Shown one piece after another: positions 7,918 to 16,208 of a stretch of DNA of 64,000 bases; position 1 is the first letter of the stretch, and the number at the start of each line of letters is the position of its first letter. The stretch is from assembly GCA_965220775.1 (NCBI GenBank), contig OZ244845.1:558001-622000 (forward strand), written 5' to 3'. Under the pieces are notes generated by a model, which saw only the letters and a list, made by a program, of their open reading frames with translations, was not told the DNA's origin and ran no database searches. This DNA is from G963664835 sp965220775. Lineage in GTDB: Bacteria > Chloroflexota > UBA6077 > FW602-bin22 > JBCLEL01. The position numbers and the translations under genes were made by a program.

Positions 7918-8277
7918 ATGGCTGTACAGCCTACGAGCGTAGAGATTACGTTAAGAGAGCGCATTCGAGATTTGGAGCAAGAACGAGACGCAATGCGCAT
8001 CGTGATAACGAAGGCACGGGACGCTTTGGACGCATTTTCTGTAGACGATCCCGCCAATGGATTACCCGAAGAAAGTCAGCGCCAAAGAATCATCCAGACT
8101 ATGGAGACCGTCTTACGCGAGGAGGGCAGGCCAATGCACCGGGAGCGAATCAGAGCAGCCGTGGAAAGCCGCGGGGTGCCTGTTCGTTCAATACAAACAG
8201 TCGCTAATTACCTCAGCAAGGCGGGTAGGTTTGCCAATAAAGGTAATGGCGTTTGGAATTTGGATAATGACTCCTAG
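7918..8277 (+). CDS. HARE-HTH-like winged-helix protein with N-terminal coiled coil
   Basis: Residues about 8-45 of this 119-residue protein are a charged heptad-like helix (TLRERIRDLEQERDAMRI). Residues about 55-117 fit the HARE-HTH/winged-helix pattern seen in restriction-system and chromatin proteins: a helix with VLREEGRPMHRERIRAAVE, then SIQTVANYLSKAGRF and a final GNGVWNLD strand. A TAGGAGT lies a few bases upstream of the ATG, and a strong hairpin terminator follows at 8307. It is therefore a complete single-gene unit. A DNA-binding or sensing role is inferred from the fold only. Confidence 0.65.
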   Translation: MAVQPTSVEITLRERIRDLEQERDAMRIVITKARDALDAFSVDDPANGLPEESQRQRIIQTMETVLREEGRPMHRERIRAAVESRGVPVRSIQTVANYLSKAGRFANKGNGVWNLDNDS

Positions 8278-8306
8278 CGCTCCAGTTTCCTAAACGGTCT
8301 GGGCAG

Positions 8307-8333
8307 GGCCCCCGGTTGCAACCGGGGCCTTTA
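8307..8333 (+). terminator. Rho-independent-type terminator after the HARE-HTH gene
   Basis: A GC-rich stem (GGCCCC with one bulged C, then GGTT, pairing with AACCGGGGCC) and a tiny loop are followed by TTTAAT. It lies 30 bases past the stop codon of the plus-strand gene. Confidence 0.7.
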
Positions 8334-8356
8334 ATGTGGAAGAGCGGTGGAGCGAC

Positions 8357-8617
8357 TCAGTTAATTCTAGAGCTCAATCTCCAGGTTATTGAAGAGCGGA
8401 ATTGCCTAGCTAAGGACATCACCCCGGCCGGCAGGGATTCCAACAGGGGCTCGGTGGAGGTGGGAACAGCTATCTCGACAGGTGAGGCGAGAATCCGCCT
8501 CAAGAGCTGCCGATCCTCCCGAAGCTGCCGGCGGTTAGCGTAGGCGAACATGGCCCGCTGCTCGGCCCGGAGGGCGCGGATTAGGGCCGGGTCGAGGTAA
8601 GGTGGAGTCTTGGACAT
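8357..8617 (-). CDS. Small hypothetical protein
   Basis: This 86-residue frame begins about 12 nt after the stop of the unassigned 396-residue gene on the same strand. The first half (DPALIRALRAEQRAMFAYANRRQLREDRQLLRRIL) looks like a real charged helix. The second half is ordinary low-information sequence. No ribosome-binding site is obvious. If real, it would be the third gene of the 8630-10254 unit. Confidence 0.35.
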   Translation of the reverse strand: MSKTPPYLDPALIRALRAEQRAMFAYANRRQLREDRQLLRRILASPVEIAVPTSTEPLLESLPAGVMSLARQFRSSITWRLSSRIN

Positions 8618-8629
8618 CAGAAAAAATGA

Positions 8630-9820
8630 TTAATCCGAGTAGATGTTGAGCAAAATGTATGTCGTCCTTTCTTCTCCCGTAACCTCATTGAGTTGATGGC
8701 TGGGTTCTAAGACAACCCGGCACTTCGAATTCAGCGTTACTTGCTCAAACTTGGGGATACACTCCTTATGAATTGAGCCCTCAATCTTCTCTTGTGTATC
8801 CGCGGCAGTGACTTCGAAGCGCCTAGTACGCACATTTGCGCCGACAAGAGTCCCATTTACTTCTTGATTCTCTTGTATGGAATCGGACGCGGCCTCAATT
8901 TGTGCGATTACATTTCGGGCTGCAATGTTATCAATGCAATATTGACGGTAAACAGGTTTGCTTGGCTGATTCCAAGTCAGTGAGGTTTCCTTTAACGAAG
9001 TCTCAATAGTGGAAAGGAAATCTTTGTAATAGTTGGCAACCCGTCCTTTTAACTCAGTCAGTTGGGAAGTCAAATCCGAAGCTTCGTGGCCGACATCGAA
9101 CAGGTCGAATAGCCTGTCGAGGCTACGCTTAACGAGGGAATAGCCAAACAGGTCATCAGGCTGGCACGTTTCGAATCTAATTCCAAACGAGCCGCCGTAC
9201 ATGCCGACAGGGTCTAAACGTGTCTGATTTAGGATATTGTCCGGTATGCTGCCACGTTGTGTTGGGTTACCCCGTGTTGCTTGTCCAACTGCATCTAGTA
9301 GTCTTTGCAGATTGCCTGTGAATTGGCTTGCAGTTTTCGCACTTACCATTTTCGTGACATCGGTTGATTTGGCTTGCAGTTTCACGTTTAACAAGTGCGT
9401 TCCTTCCCTGCTCGGGAAATCGCTAATTTCCTCAGGTATGGGTATGTTTAGTGTTGCTCCCGGGCGAGGCAGGGTATCTTCCGGTAGGTCACTGGCGACA
9501 GTCGGGACGGCGCGAACAATAGAGTCAGTTGCTGAGTCCTTGTCAACTACAAGGATATATCCGTCCTCAGGGGAAGTGAGTCCATCCAATGAAGGAATCA
9601 TGCCGGACAGGATTTCGTGAAGGCGAATATTGCTGAGTGGAAGATATATCCATCGTTCAGCCTCGTCGTCTGAATCGCTCCACCAAGCTAGATATAACTG
9701 TCCCGCACTGCTCTCTCGCAACAGCAGACGGGGGCCATCATAGTATTGAAGCACTCTGTCAATAGAGAATGTGCTCCAATCAAGGTTGTCTAGGGTTGCA
9801 CCTCGCAATTTGGGCAGCAT
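8630..9820 (-). CDS. Unassigned protein, possibly DUF6575-like, gene 2 of an accessory pair
   Basis: The 396-residue protein has no signal peptide, no membrane span and no catalytic motif I recognise. The N-terminus (VLQYYDGPRLLLRESSAGQLYLAWWSDSDDEAERWIYLPLS) resembles, from memory, the DUF6575-type domain that begins bacterial proteins of unknown role. The middle has a helical region (about 235-290) and the end is a beta-rich segment finishing RTTYILLNIYSD. It lies 20 bases downstream of a co-directed gene. Composition differs from the neighbourhood: it is AT-richer and I found no GCCGGC in it. Coding status is convincing; function is unknown. Confidence 0.7.
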   Translation of the reverse strand: MLPKLRGATLDNLDWSTFSIDRVLQYYDGPRLLLRESSAGQLYLAWWSDSDDEAERWIYLPLSNIRLHEILSGMIPSLDGLTSPEDGYILVVDKDSATDSIVRAVPTVASDLPEDTLPRPGATLNIPIPEEISDFPSREGTHLLNVKLQAKSTDVTKMVSAKTASQFTGNLQRLLDAVGQATRGNPTQRGSIPDNILNQTRLDPVGMYGGSFGIRFETCQPDDLFGYSLVKRSLDRLFDLFDVGHEASDLTSQLTELKGRVANYYKDFLSTIETSLKETSLTWNQPSKPVYRQYCIDNIAARNVIAQIEAASDSIQENQEVNGTLVGANVRTRRFEVTAADTQEKIEGSIHKECIPKFEQVTLNSKCRVVLEPSHQLNEVTGEERTTYILLNIYSD

Positions 9821-9840
9821 CTCGATAATCCACTTAGCAT

Positions 9841-10254
9841 CTACAAGCTACGAATCACTTGAGACTGTTTAACTGGATTGAATTCAACCGCTTTCCACCA
9901 TGTATGATGGGACTCAGAATTGCCGCTTGTCTTTTGTGTTTTGCCTGCCGAGCGATTCAATGTTACGCTCGCTATCTTGTTTCCAATTTGCGGAAATTGA
10001 TTTGCGCATCCAATTGCGTCGGCTTCGTCTGCATAAACGGAAAGGCCCATTATTTCGCAAAGGGATCGTCGTCCCTGTGTCACCTGCTCTTCTGCTCGTT
10101 TCCGGTTTTGACAATACATAGAAATATAGTCGGTCTGGGTGGGCGGATCGGACTTGACAATCCGATAAAAAATGCCATCCGCAGAGTCAGCCCGCTCAGG
10201 AGGGCAATCTTTGCAGAAATGTGAAGGCCAAATCCAAGAGATCACTCTCACCAT
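9841..10254 (-). CDS. Unassigned small protein, gene 1 of an accessory pair
   Basis: In this 137-residue protein, the core from about residue 27 reads DGIFYRIVKSDPPTQTDYIS, then LCEIMGLSVYADEADAIGCANQFPQIGNKIASVTL, and ends with HHTWWKAVEFNPVKQSQVI. The spacing FYRIV-PPT-GLSVY-A-P-IG-I resembles a family of small bacterial proteins of unknown function that I know only as hypothetical. The gene directly precedes the 396-residue gene on the same strand and the two look like an operon. Just upstream is the IS1595-type element, so the pair may be mobile cargo or an older island. Confidence 0.6.
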   Translation of the reverse strand: MVRVISWIWPSHFCKDCPPERADSADGIFYRIVKSDPPTQTDYISMYCQNRKRAEEQVTQGRRSLCEIMGLSVYADEADAIGCANQFPQIGNKIASVTLNRSAGKTQKTSGNSESHHTWWKAVEFNPVKQSQVIRSL

Positions 10255-10355
10255 CCGTTTGAATTATGAATTAGATGTTCTGTTCCGTACCAAAACGTTG
10301 ACATATTCTACCATTGTGTAGTATACTTCCAATACTCAAGAAAGGGAGTAAGGCA

Positions 10356-11300
10356 ATGGGAAACGGAAACGGCGGACCGGGCAAGGCACACCGCAAGGGC
10401 ATATCGCTAGTACAGGTTATCCAGAGATTCAGCGATGAGAAGAAGGCCGAGGACTGGTTCATAGAGCGGCGCTGGCCGAACGGGATTGCCTGCCCACACT
10501 GCGGTAGCGTCAAGGTACGGGAGAGAGTCAACCGCAAGCCGATGCCCTTCCACTGCTCCGATTGCCGCAAGTATTTCTCCGTCAAGACTGGCACACTACT
10601 CCAAAAGTCCAAACTCTCCCTCAGCACTTGGGCCATCGCCTTCTACCTCTACTCCACCAACTTGAAGGGTGTTAGCTCGATGAAGTTGCACCGCGACCTA
10701 GGGATCACCCAAAAGAGCGCGTGGCATCTAGCGCACAGAATCCGAGAAGCGTGGAATGTTACGGCTGACAAGTTCGCCGGGCCGGTCGAAGTTGATGAGA
10801 CCTACATGGGCGGCAAAGAGTCCAACAAGCATGAGTCCAAGAAACTGAATGCCGGTCGCGGTACAGTCGGTAAGGTAGCCGTAGCCGGTATGAAGGATCG
10901 AGAGACAAACCAAGTCAACGCCTCAGTGGTCAACAAGATTGACTGGGCAACATTGCAAGGTTTCGTCAATGACCGCAGAGAGTCAAACGCGATGGTTTAT
11001 ACCGACGATGCCCGCGCATACAATGGCCTGCCAAACCACGTAACGGTAAAGCACTCGGTCAAAGAGTACGTGAAGGGACAGGCTCACACCAACGGAATCG
11101 AGAGCTTCTGGGCGATGCTGAAGCGCGGTCATCACGGTACATACCACTAAATGAGCGAGAAGCACCTACACTGCTACATTAACGAGTTCTCAGGTCGCCA
11201 CAACAGTCGGCGTCGGGACACTGAGGATCAAATGACCGCGCTGGCTAAGGGAACGGCCGGCAAGCACCTGAGCTACCAGGGCTTGGCTGCCAAAGCCTGA
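10356..11300 (+). pseudogene. IS1595-family transposase with an internal stop codon
   Basis: From the ATG at 10356 (AAAGGGAG upstream) the frame encodes an N-terminal zinc ribbon (CPHCGSVKVRER and CSDCRKYFS). A DDE catalytic domain follows: VDETYMGGKE, then YTDDARAYNGL, then HTNGIESFWAMLKRG. At 11148-11150 a TAA interrupts GTYH. The same frame continues as MSEKHLHCYINEFSGRHN, exactly what relatives have after a Lys codon, and stops at 11300. One substitution (AAA to TAA) explains the break. It removes the last 50 residues, so the element is probably dead or depends on readthrough or a trans-acting copy. Confidence 0.85.
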
Positions 11301-11321
11301 CACCACAACGAGGAGCAACCA

Positions 11322-11504
11322 ATGGCACAACATTCGGAGAAACGACCACGAGGCCGCCCGGCCCGGCCCATTCCTGACAGAATAGACGCCTCACCTGAAG
11401 CCATTGCCGAAGCGTTTCTAAGCGTACCTGCCGACCACAAATGGCAATACCCGAAGCAACAAGCCAAGAACAAACAACACCGGAGCGATGGCAAAGCCAA
11501 ATAG
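11322..11504 (+). CDS. Small basic passenger protein of the IS1595 element
   Basis: This 60-residue ORF begins 22 bases after the transposase frame ends, with GAGGAG upstream of the ATG. It starts with a basic RGRPARP (AT-hook-like) segment and continues IDASPEAIAEAFLS. From memory, small ORFs with RGRP and a following PExIAE helix commonly accompany ISXO2-like transposases. A DNA-binding or structural role in transposition is inference. Confidence 0.6.
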   Translation: MAQHSEKRPRGRPARPIPDRIDASPEAIAEAFLSVPADHKWQYPKQQAKNKQHRSDGKAK

Positions 11505-11560
11505 CTGCCGACGATAGCGCTAAGACGGTCATCACATTCTGGTTTACAATTCTCCTCGGT

Positions 11561-11653
11561 CTCGCCACAGATCAACCACAAGTGAGTCTTGTAGTGCGGA
11601 TGGGGCTTCGTGCCCCCTTTAGGCTCACTGCGATTGTGGTGACTTGTGGCGAG
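11561..11653. repeat. 93-nt nested imperfect palindrome
   Basis: CTCGCCACA (11561-11569) pairs with TGTGGCGAG (11645-11653). ACCACAA (11575-11581) pairs with TTGTGGT (11634-11640). GTGAG (11582-11586) pairs with CTCAC (11624-11628). GGGGC (11602-11606) pairs with GCCCC (11612-11616) around TTCGT. The four helices nest in order, so the RNA would form one long interrupted hairpin. A T-run follows only the inner stem (11618-11620). It lies between the IS passenger ORF and the lipoprotein gene, so it could be the IS terminus, a terminator, or a structured leader for the lipoprotein mRNA. Confidence 0.75.
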
Positions 11654-11686
11654 TAACCAACGTCCTATCCGAAAGGGGGCTTCCTC

Positions 11687-12655
11687 ATGGGCAAATTGGT
11701 TACTGTCGTATTCTTATTCATCATGGGTTGTGAGACCATCGGTGATCCGAGTCTGACCCTTGAGGAGTATCTGGATACTGCGTGTAGTATTCAGCCAGTC
11801 GATCCGTCCGATATAAGCACCTGGGAAGATCTGAATACAATTGCGAGCGCACGCCATGCGGCCCTCACTGGGATAGATCCCCCAAACGAACTACAGGACT
11901 ATCACGACGCAAGGATAGTCCAGTTGCAATTGATCCTTGATTTCGTAGAGGAACAGGAGCAAGGTGAAGCTGCTAATCTAATCTCACTCATCATCATCAC
12001 CGCTAACCCACTATCCAAACTACAGGAGACGGAATTCCAGAAGCTATCATCTGGCTTGCAAAAGCAGCTTATAGACGCCGGCTGCCAATCGGAGGATGAC
12101 TCCAATTCACTTACTCCAGAAACATCCCAAGACACCAACCCCGCATCACTCAGGTCAACGCCAACCGTTGAACCACCCCTCTCGGAAGGCAACCTTGGAG
12201 ATACTCTTGCCATAAATGCTGAACGGCTAACTTCGCTGTATGGTGAACCAGAGTTACGCGGTGAAATCATACTGACATTCGAATCTGCGGTTGAGTACAC
12301 GAACTATGAAGACAACGTGTGCGGTTCCGGAGAGATGACTGCACAGGGTGTCTACCTAGCAGTCTATTATTCGGTGGAAAATGAGGCCAATACTCGAATA
12401 CAGCCGGCCACTCAGATTAACAATAGTTTCGTGTTGATGGACGACCGCGCTCGGCAATGGAAGGAAGGTGGTAGTGGCGATGAGTGCTTCTTAGAGGCCA
12501 ACCTCGCCGACCTTGTTGGTGCAGTAGGGCCGGAACATTGGATAGGCCCAGGATTTACCGGGAAGACGGTAATCGTTTTTGACATACCGCAGGCTGCTAC
12601 TGGTTTGCACTTAGTAAGTAAGAAGCTCGGCGTGATTATCGCTTGGGAGAAGTAG
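11687..12655 (+). CDS. Lipoprotein with a C-terminal DUF4352-like domain
   Basis: The 322-residue protein has a short signal peptide ending in the lipobox IMGC (Cys15), which predicts a lipid-anchored surface protein. Residues about 20-130 are helical. A Ser/Thr/Pro linker follows at about 135-165. The C-terminal part (about 175-322) has the DUF4352-type immunoglobulin-like pattern: GDTLAIN, VYLAVYYSVENEANT, NSFVLMDDRARQW, then GKTVIVFDIPQAATGLHL. AAAGGGGG stands about 8 nt before the ATG. The role is unknown. Confidence 0.75.
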   Translation: MGKLVTVVFLFIMGCETIGDPSLTLEEYLDTACSIQPVDPSDISTWEDLNTIASARHAALTGIDPPNELQDYHDARIVQLQLILDFVEEQEQGEAANLISLIIITANPLSKLQETEFQKLSSGLQKQLIDAGCQSEDDSNSLTPETSQDTNPASLRSTPTVEPPLSEGNLGDTLAINAERLTSLYGEPELRGEIILTFESAVEYTNYEDNVCGSGEMTAQGVYLAVYYSVENEANTRIQPATQINNSFVLMDDRARQWKEGGSGDECFLEANLADLVGAVGPEHWIGPGFTGKTVIVFDIPQAATGLHLVSKKLGVIIAWEK

Positions 12656-12821
12656 CTAACTGATTCATCGACGGGAATAGCAATACCTGCAGCTAGGCAA
12701 TTTCGTAGATATATAATTCCCTAAAGTTTGCACTCGCCTTGACAATCAAAAGGCTCTGGGGCCCGGCGCGGTCTCTCGAACTTCCCACTGTGGCAGACCC
12801 CCGACCTGCCCTCACGCCCGG

Positions 12822-13853
12822 CTAAGGTCGCTCGCCCGGCGCCGCGTCGAGTTCAGCTGCGTCGCCGGCCGGCAGCTCCCAATCCGCCGCCCTGGCGTTA
12901 GCTTCTATCTGCCGCGTGCTCGTCGCGCCGGTCAACACGGAGGACACTTCCGGCCGCGAAAGCAGCCAGGCCACCGCAAGCTCGGCGAGCGTGTGGCCGC
13001 GTTCGGTTGCAAAAGCGGTCCAGCGCTCGATCAGGTCGAAGGTGGAGCGGTCATTCAATCGCGGCTCGAAAGTGACGTTATCGCGGCCGCGGGTGTCAAC
13101 CGGCGGTGGCGTACCAAATTGGTACTTGCCGGTTAGCAGCCCACCCTCCAACGGAGCGTAGGGTACGATCCCGACGCCCAATTCCCCGCAGCACGGCAAC
13201 ACTTCGGCCTCTAGTCCTCGGTCCAGCAGGTTGTAGCGGGACTGTACGACCGCGAAGCCGGCGTAGCCACGCTTATCCGAAATTCCGAGTGAATGGGCGA
13301 TCTGCCACGCCGCAAAGTTGGAGCAGCCAATGTAACGAACCTTGCCCTGACGGATGAGGTCGTCCAACGCTCGCAAGGTTTCCTCAATTGGAGTATTCGG
13401 GTCGGGTCGATGGATGTAGTACAGGTCTATGTAGTCGGTTTGCAGCCGCCGCAAGCTCTGCTCCGCGCAGTGCATTATCCGGCCGCGCGACGCTCCTACG
13501 TCGTTTGGCAGATCGCCCATAGAGAGTCCCACCTTGGACGCTACGATGACGTCGTGGCGCCGGCCGGCGATCGCCTTGCCGACGTAAGTTTCCGAAACTC
13601 CCGTGGAATAGATATCGGCCGTGTCTATGTGGTTGATGCCCAGGTCCATCGCTCGTCGGGCGATCGATACAGAGTCCGCTTCGTCAATATGGTGGCTGAG
13701 CATGGGCCCGAAGGTGTTTGTGCCTAGCCCTATGACCGACACCCTTAGACCTGTAGTTCCAAGTTGGCGATATCGCAATTGGGACCTCCCGACTATTGTC
13801 TTTGCAGCGGAGTCGGTTGAGGTCGAAGAGATGAAGGCATCGTATTCGCTCAT
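12822..13853 (-). CDS. Aldo/keto reductase
   Basis: This 343-residue NADPH-dependent aldo/keto reductase has the complete catalytic tetrad: Asp77 and Tyr82 (HIDTADIYS), Lys107 (VIVASKVG) and His148 (DLYYIHRPD). The cofactor-side SNFAAWQI, QSRYNLLDR and PYAPLEGGLLTGKY segments are also present. The order and length match the voltage-gated-K-channel-beta/YghZ-like branch of the family. An N-terminal extension of about 25 residues before LRYRQLG is unusual but mild. Substrate unknown. Confidence 0.92.
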   Translation of the reverse strand: MSEYDAFISSTSTDSAAKTIVGRSQLRYRQLGTTGLRVSVIGLGTNTFGPMLSHHIDEADSVSIARRAMDLGINHIDTADIYSTGVSETYVGKAIAGRRHDVIVASKVGLSMGDLPNDVGASRGRIMHCAEQSLRRLQTDYIDLYYIHRPDPNTPIEETLRALDDLIRQGKVRYIGCSNFAAWQIAHSLGISDKRGYAGFAVVQSRYNLLDRGLEAEVLPCCGELGVGIVPYAPLEGGLLTGKYQFGTPPPVDTRGRDNVTFEPRLNDRSTFDLIERWTAFATERGHTLAELAVAWLLSRPEVSSVLTGATSTRQIEANARAADWELPAGDAAELDAAPGERP

Positions 13854-14285
13854 CCAGCCGCGCTAGCACGCATTTCGAGAAGGCTCGGAGCCTTCGGATC
13901 GAGTATAGCAGTCGCCCAGTCGGTGCCGATGGGCCGGTGGACTGCCGGCACACCAACGTATGAAAAGCCGGAGTTAAGGCTCGGTACAGCGAAATGGCAC
14001 GGCGGATTGTGCGACGCCCCACCCCGACCCCAGCGGGGGACAAGCCCCCGCGCTACATTTTCCGATTCCGCCATCGACCAACGGTCTACAATTCGGCAGG
14101 TTTCGCTGATGAAGAGACGGCATCGAGGTTGATTGGAGGGCACATCCCGGATCGGAGTCCGGGACATGCTTTCGTACCAATGTAAGCGAGAGCACAGTAG
14201 GAATGCACGGGATGTTATATTTACCTGTGCCGCTCATCCGCCAAGGGAGCCTATGCGTAAATCAGATTGCGGATCGAGCGTTTGA
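13854..14285. other. Intergenic region with an extragenic hairpin
   Basis: No gene is supported between the divergent aldo/keto reductase and oligopeptidase genes. At 14033-14051 a perfect 7-bp stem GCGGGGG/CCCCCGC closes a 5-base loop within a C-rich and G-rich stretch. It looks like a dispersed extragenic palindrome rather than a terminator, since no T-run follows. Promoters for both flanking genes probably lie here, but I see no convincing -35/-10 pair. Confidence 0.45.
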
Positions 14286-16109
14286 GTGAGGGACTGGCAA
14301 TTGACTGACGTGCAATCCCACAGCAGCGCCGGCGTAGTCTGGGACCTGGCCGATCTGTTCGCCGGCCCGGACGATCCCAGCATCGAGAGAACTCTGGTCG
14401 ACTGTCTGGGCGAAGCCGAGGCGTTCGAAACGAAGTATCGCGGCACAGTATCGCGGGCCGATGGGCCTGACGCCGGCACCTTCGCCGCCGCGCTGACTGA
14501 AGTCGAATCGATCGAGGAGCGGGTAACCCGGGTCGGGGCCTACGCCGAGCTGTTGTATGCCGCCGATACGGCCTTGCAGTCGGCCCGTGACCTGCGCCAG
14601 CGCGTCCACCAGCGCGCCGTCGAGATAGAGAACTCGCTGCTGTTCTTTTTGCTGGAGTGGCAGGGAACAACCGACGCCGACTCAGAGCGAATATTGTCCA
14701 TGTCCGAGATCAGCCCTTATCGCCACCACCTATGGCATCAGCGCCGGCAGGCTGCCCACGTCCTGACCGAGTCAGAAGAGCAGGTTTTGAACGAGAAAGA
14801 CATGACCGGCGCGCTCGCCTGGAAGACCCTATTTACCGAGACGATCTCCGAAGTCAAGGTGACAATCGAGATCGAAGGCCAGCGCCGGGAGTTGACGCTG
14901 ATGGAGGCGCTATCGCTGGCCCACAGGCCGGAGCGGGAGATGCGCGAAACCAGCCATTTCGCCTTCTACGATGCGCTGACTCCGCACGCAAACGTGTTGA
15001 CCTTCGTCTATGACACGCTGGTCATGGACAAGCTGACGATGGACCGCCTGCGAAAATTTCCAAATCCAATGTCTTCGCGGCATTTGCACAACCAGGTGGA
15101 GCCGGAAGTCGTGGCGACAATGCTCGACGCGGTCGAATCGCGCTATGACCTGGCTCACCGCTATTTCCGGCTGAAGGCGCGATTGCTCGACATGCCCAAG
15201 CTGATGATCTACGACCAGTATGCCCCGCTGGGTCTTGAAATGGAGCGCCAGACCTACGACCAAGCAAAGGGCCAAATACTAGCCGCGTTCGGAGCATTTT
15301 CCCCTGACATTGCCGATATCGCCAGCCAGTTCTACGATGGCAACTGGATTGATGCCGAGGCCCGGCCGGGCAAACGCGGCGGCGCGTTTTGCGCTTCAGT
15401 CAGCCCACAGCTGCATCCCTACGTCCTCTGCAACTACCTGGACACCGCCCGCGACGTGATGACAGTCGCGCACGAGTTGGGCCACGGGTTGCACGGGATG
15501 TTGGCCCGAGATCAATCTCTCTACGAGTACCATCCCTCTCTGGCGCTAGCGGAGACCGCGTCGGTGTTCGCCGAGATGCTGGTCTTCGACCGGCTGGTGA
15601 GCCAGGCCGGCGATGCAAAGGCAGGTCTCGCGCTTCTTGCCCACAAGATCGAAGATAGCTTTGCGACGATCTTCCGGCAGACTGTCTTGACCCGCTACGA
15701 GGAGAAGGCATTCGAGCTGAGGGGCAAGGGCAGGTTCAGGCCGGAGGCGCTCTGCGAAATCTGGATCGAGGCAAACGCGCCTTACTACGGCGAGGCGGTA
15801 GAGCTGACCGAAGCGTACCGCTGGGGGTGGTCGTACATTCCCCATTTCATCCAGACGCCCTTTTACTGCTATGCCTATGTGTTCGGTCACCTCTTGGTAT
15901 TGGCGCTCTACCGGCGGTATCGTGAGCAGGGCCGGTCCTTCGTTCCGCAGTATCTGGATCTGCTGGCCGCCGGCGGCAGCGGTTTGCCGGTCGATCTCCT
16001 GGCGCCGATGGGCATCGATCTGAACGATCCTTCATTCTGGAGTGAAGGCCTGTCCGAGTTGGAGCGGCTCATCGAGCAGGCCGAGCAGTTGGCCGGCGCG
16101 GCAAACTAG
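14286..16109 (+). CDS. M3-family oligoendopeptidase F-like metallopeptidase
   Basis: The 607-residue zinc peptidase carries HELGH at about 396-400 (TVAHELGHGLHGML), with the third ligand region downstream (LALAETASVFAEML). The layout is the M3B/PepF one: an N-terminal helical PepF domain (VWDLADLFAG start, ELLYAADTALQ) and the catalytic domain ending in YVFGHLLVLALY. The enzyme would degrade short cytosolic peptides. The open frame begins at GTG 14286, and a TTG at 14301 is an alternative start. It lies alone upstream of a PhyH gene. Confidence 0.92.
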   Translation: MRDWQLTDVQSHSSAGVVWDLADLFAGPDDPSIERTLVDCLGEAEAFETKYRGTVSRADGPDAGTFAAALTEVESIEERVTRVGAYAELLYAADTALQSARDLRQRVHQRAVEIENSLLFFLLEWQGTTDADSERILSMSEISPYRHHLWHQRRQAAHVLTESEEQVLNEKDMTGALAWKTLFTETISEVKVTIEIEGQRRELTLMEALSLAHRPEREMRETSHFAFYDALTPHANVLTFVYDTLVMDKLTMDRLRKFPNPMSSRHLHNQVEPEVVATMLDAVESRYDLAHRYFRLKARLLDMPKLMIYDQYAPLGLEMERQTYDQAKGQILAAFGAFSPDIADIASQFYDGNWIDAEARPGKRGGAFCASVSPQLHPYVLCNYLDTARDVMTVAHELGHGLHGMLARDQSLYEYHPSLALAETASVFAEMLVFDRLVSQAGDAKAGLALLAHKIEDSFATIFRQTVLTRYEEKAFELRGKGRFRPEALCEIWIEANAPYYGEAVELTEAYRWGWSYIPHFIQTPFYCYAYVFGHLLVLALYRRYREQGRSFVPQYLDLLAAGGSGLPVDLLAPMGIDLNDPSFWSEGLSELERLIEQAEQLAGAAN

Positions 16110-16208
16110 GCGCTCCTGCGAGGGGGATTCGACGGTTCCCCGTAAACGTGCCGTACTCTGAGTTTGCGGCGTATAGTCTATGGACAGTACCAACAAGGAG
16201 ACGTGAAA

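Larger units (their letters stand above)
10314..11504 (+). mobile_element. IS1595-type (ISXO2-like) insertion sequence, inactivated
   Basis: The element comprises an ISXO2-like transposase frame and a small downstream basic ORF. The transposase is interrupted by a stop codon. I could not identify terminal inverted repeats or a target-site duplication by eye, so the true ends are uncertain by some hundred bases on either side. Confidence 0.7.
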
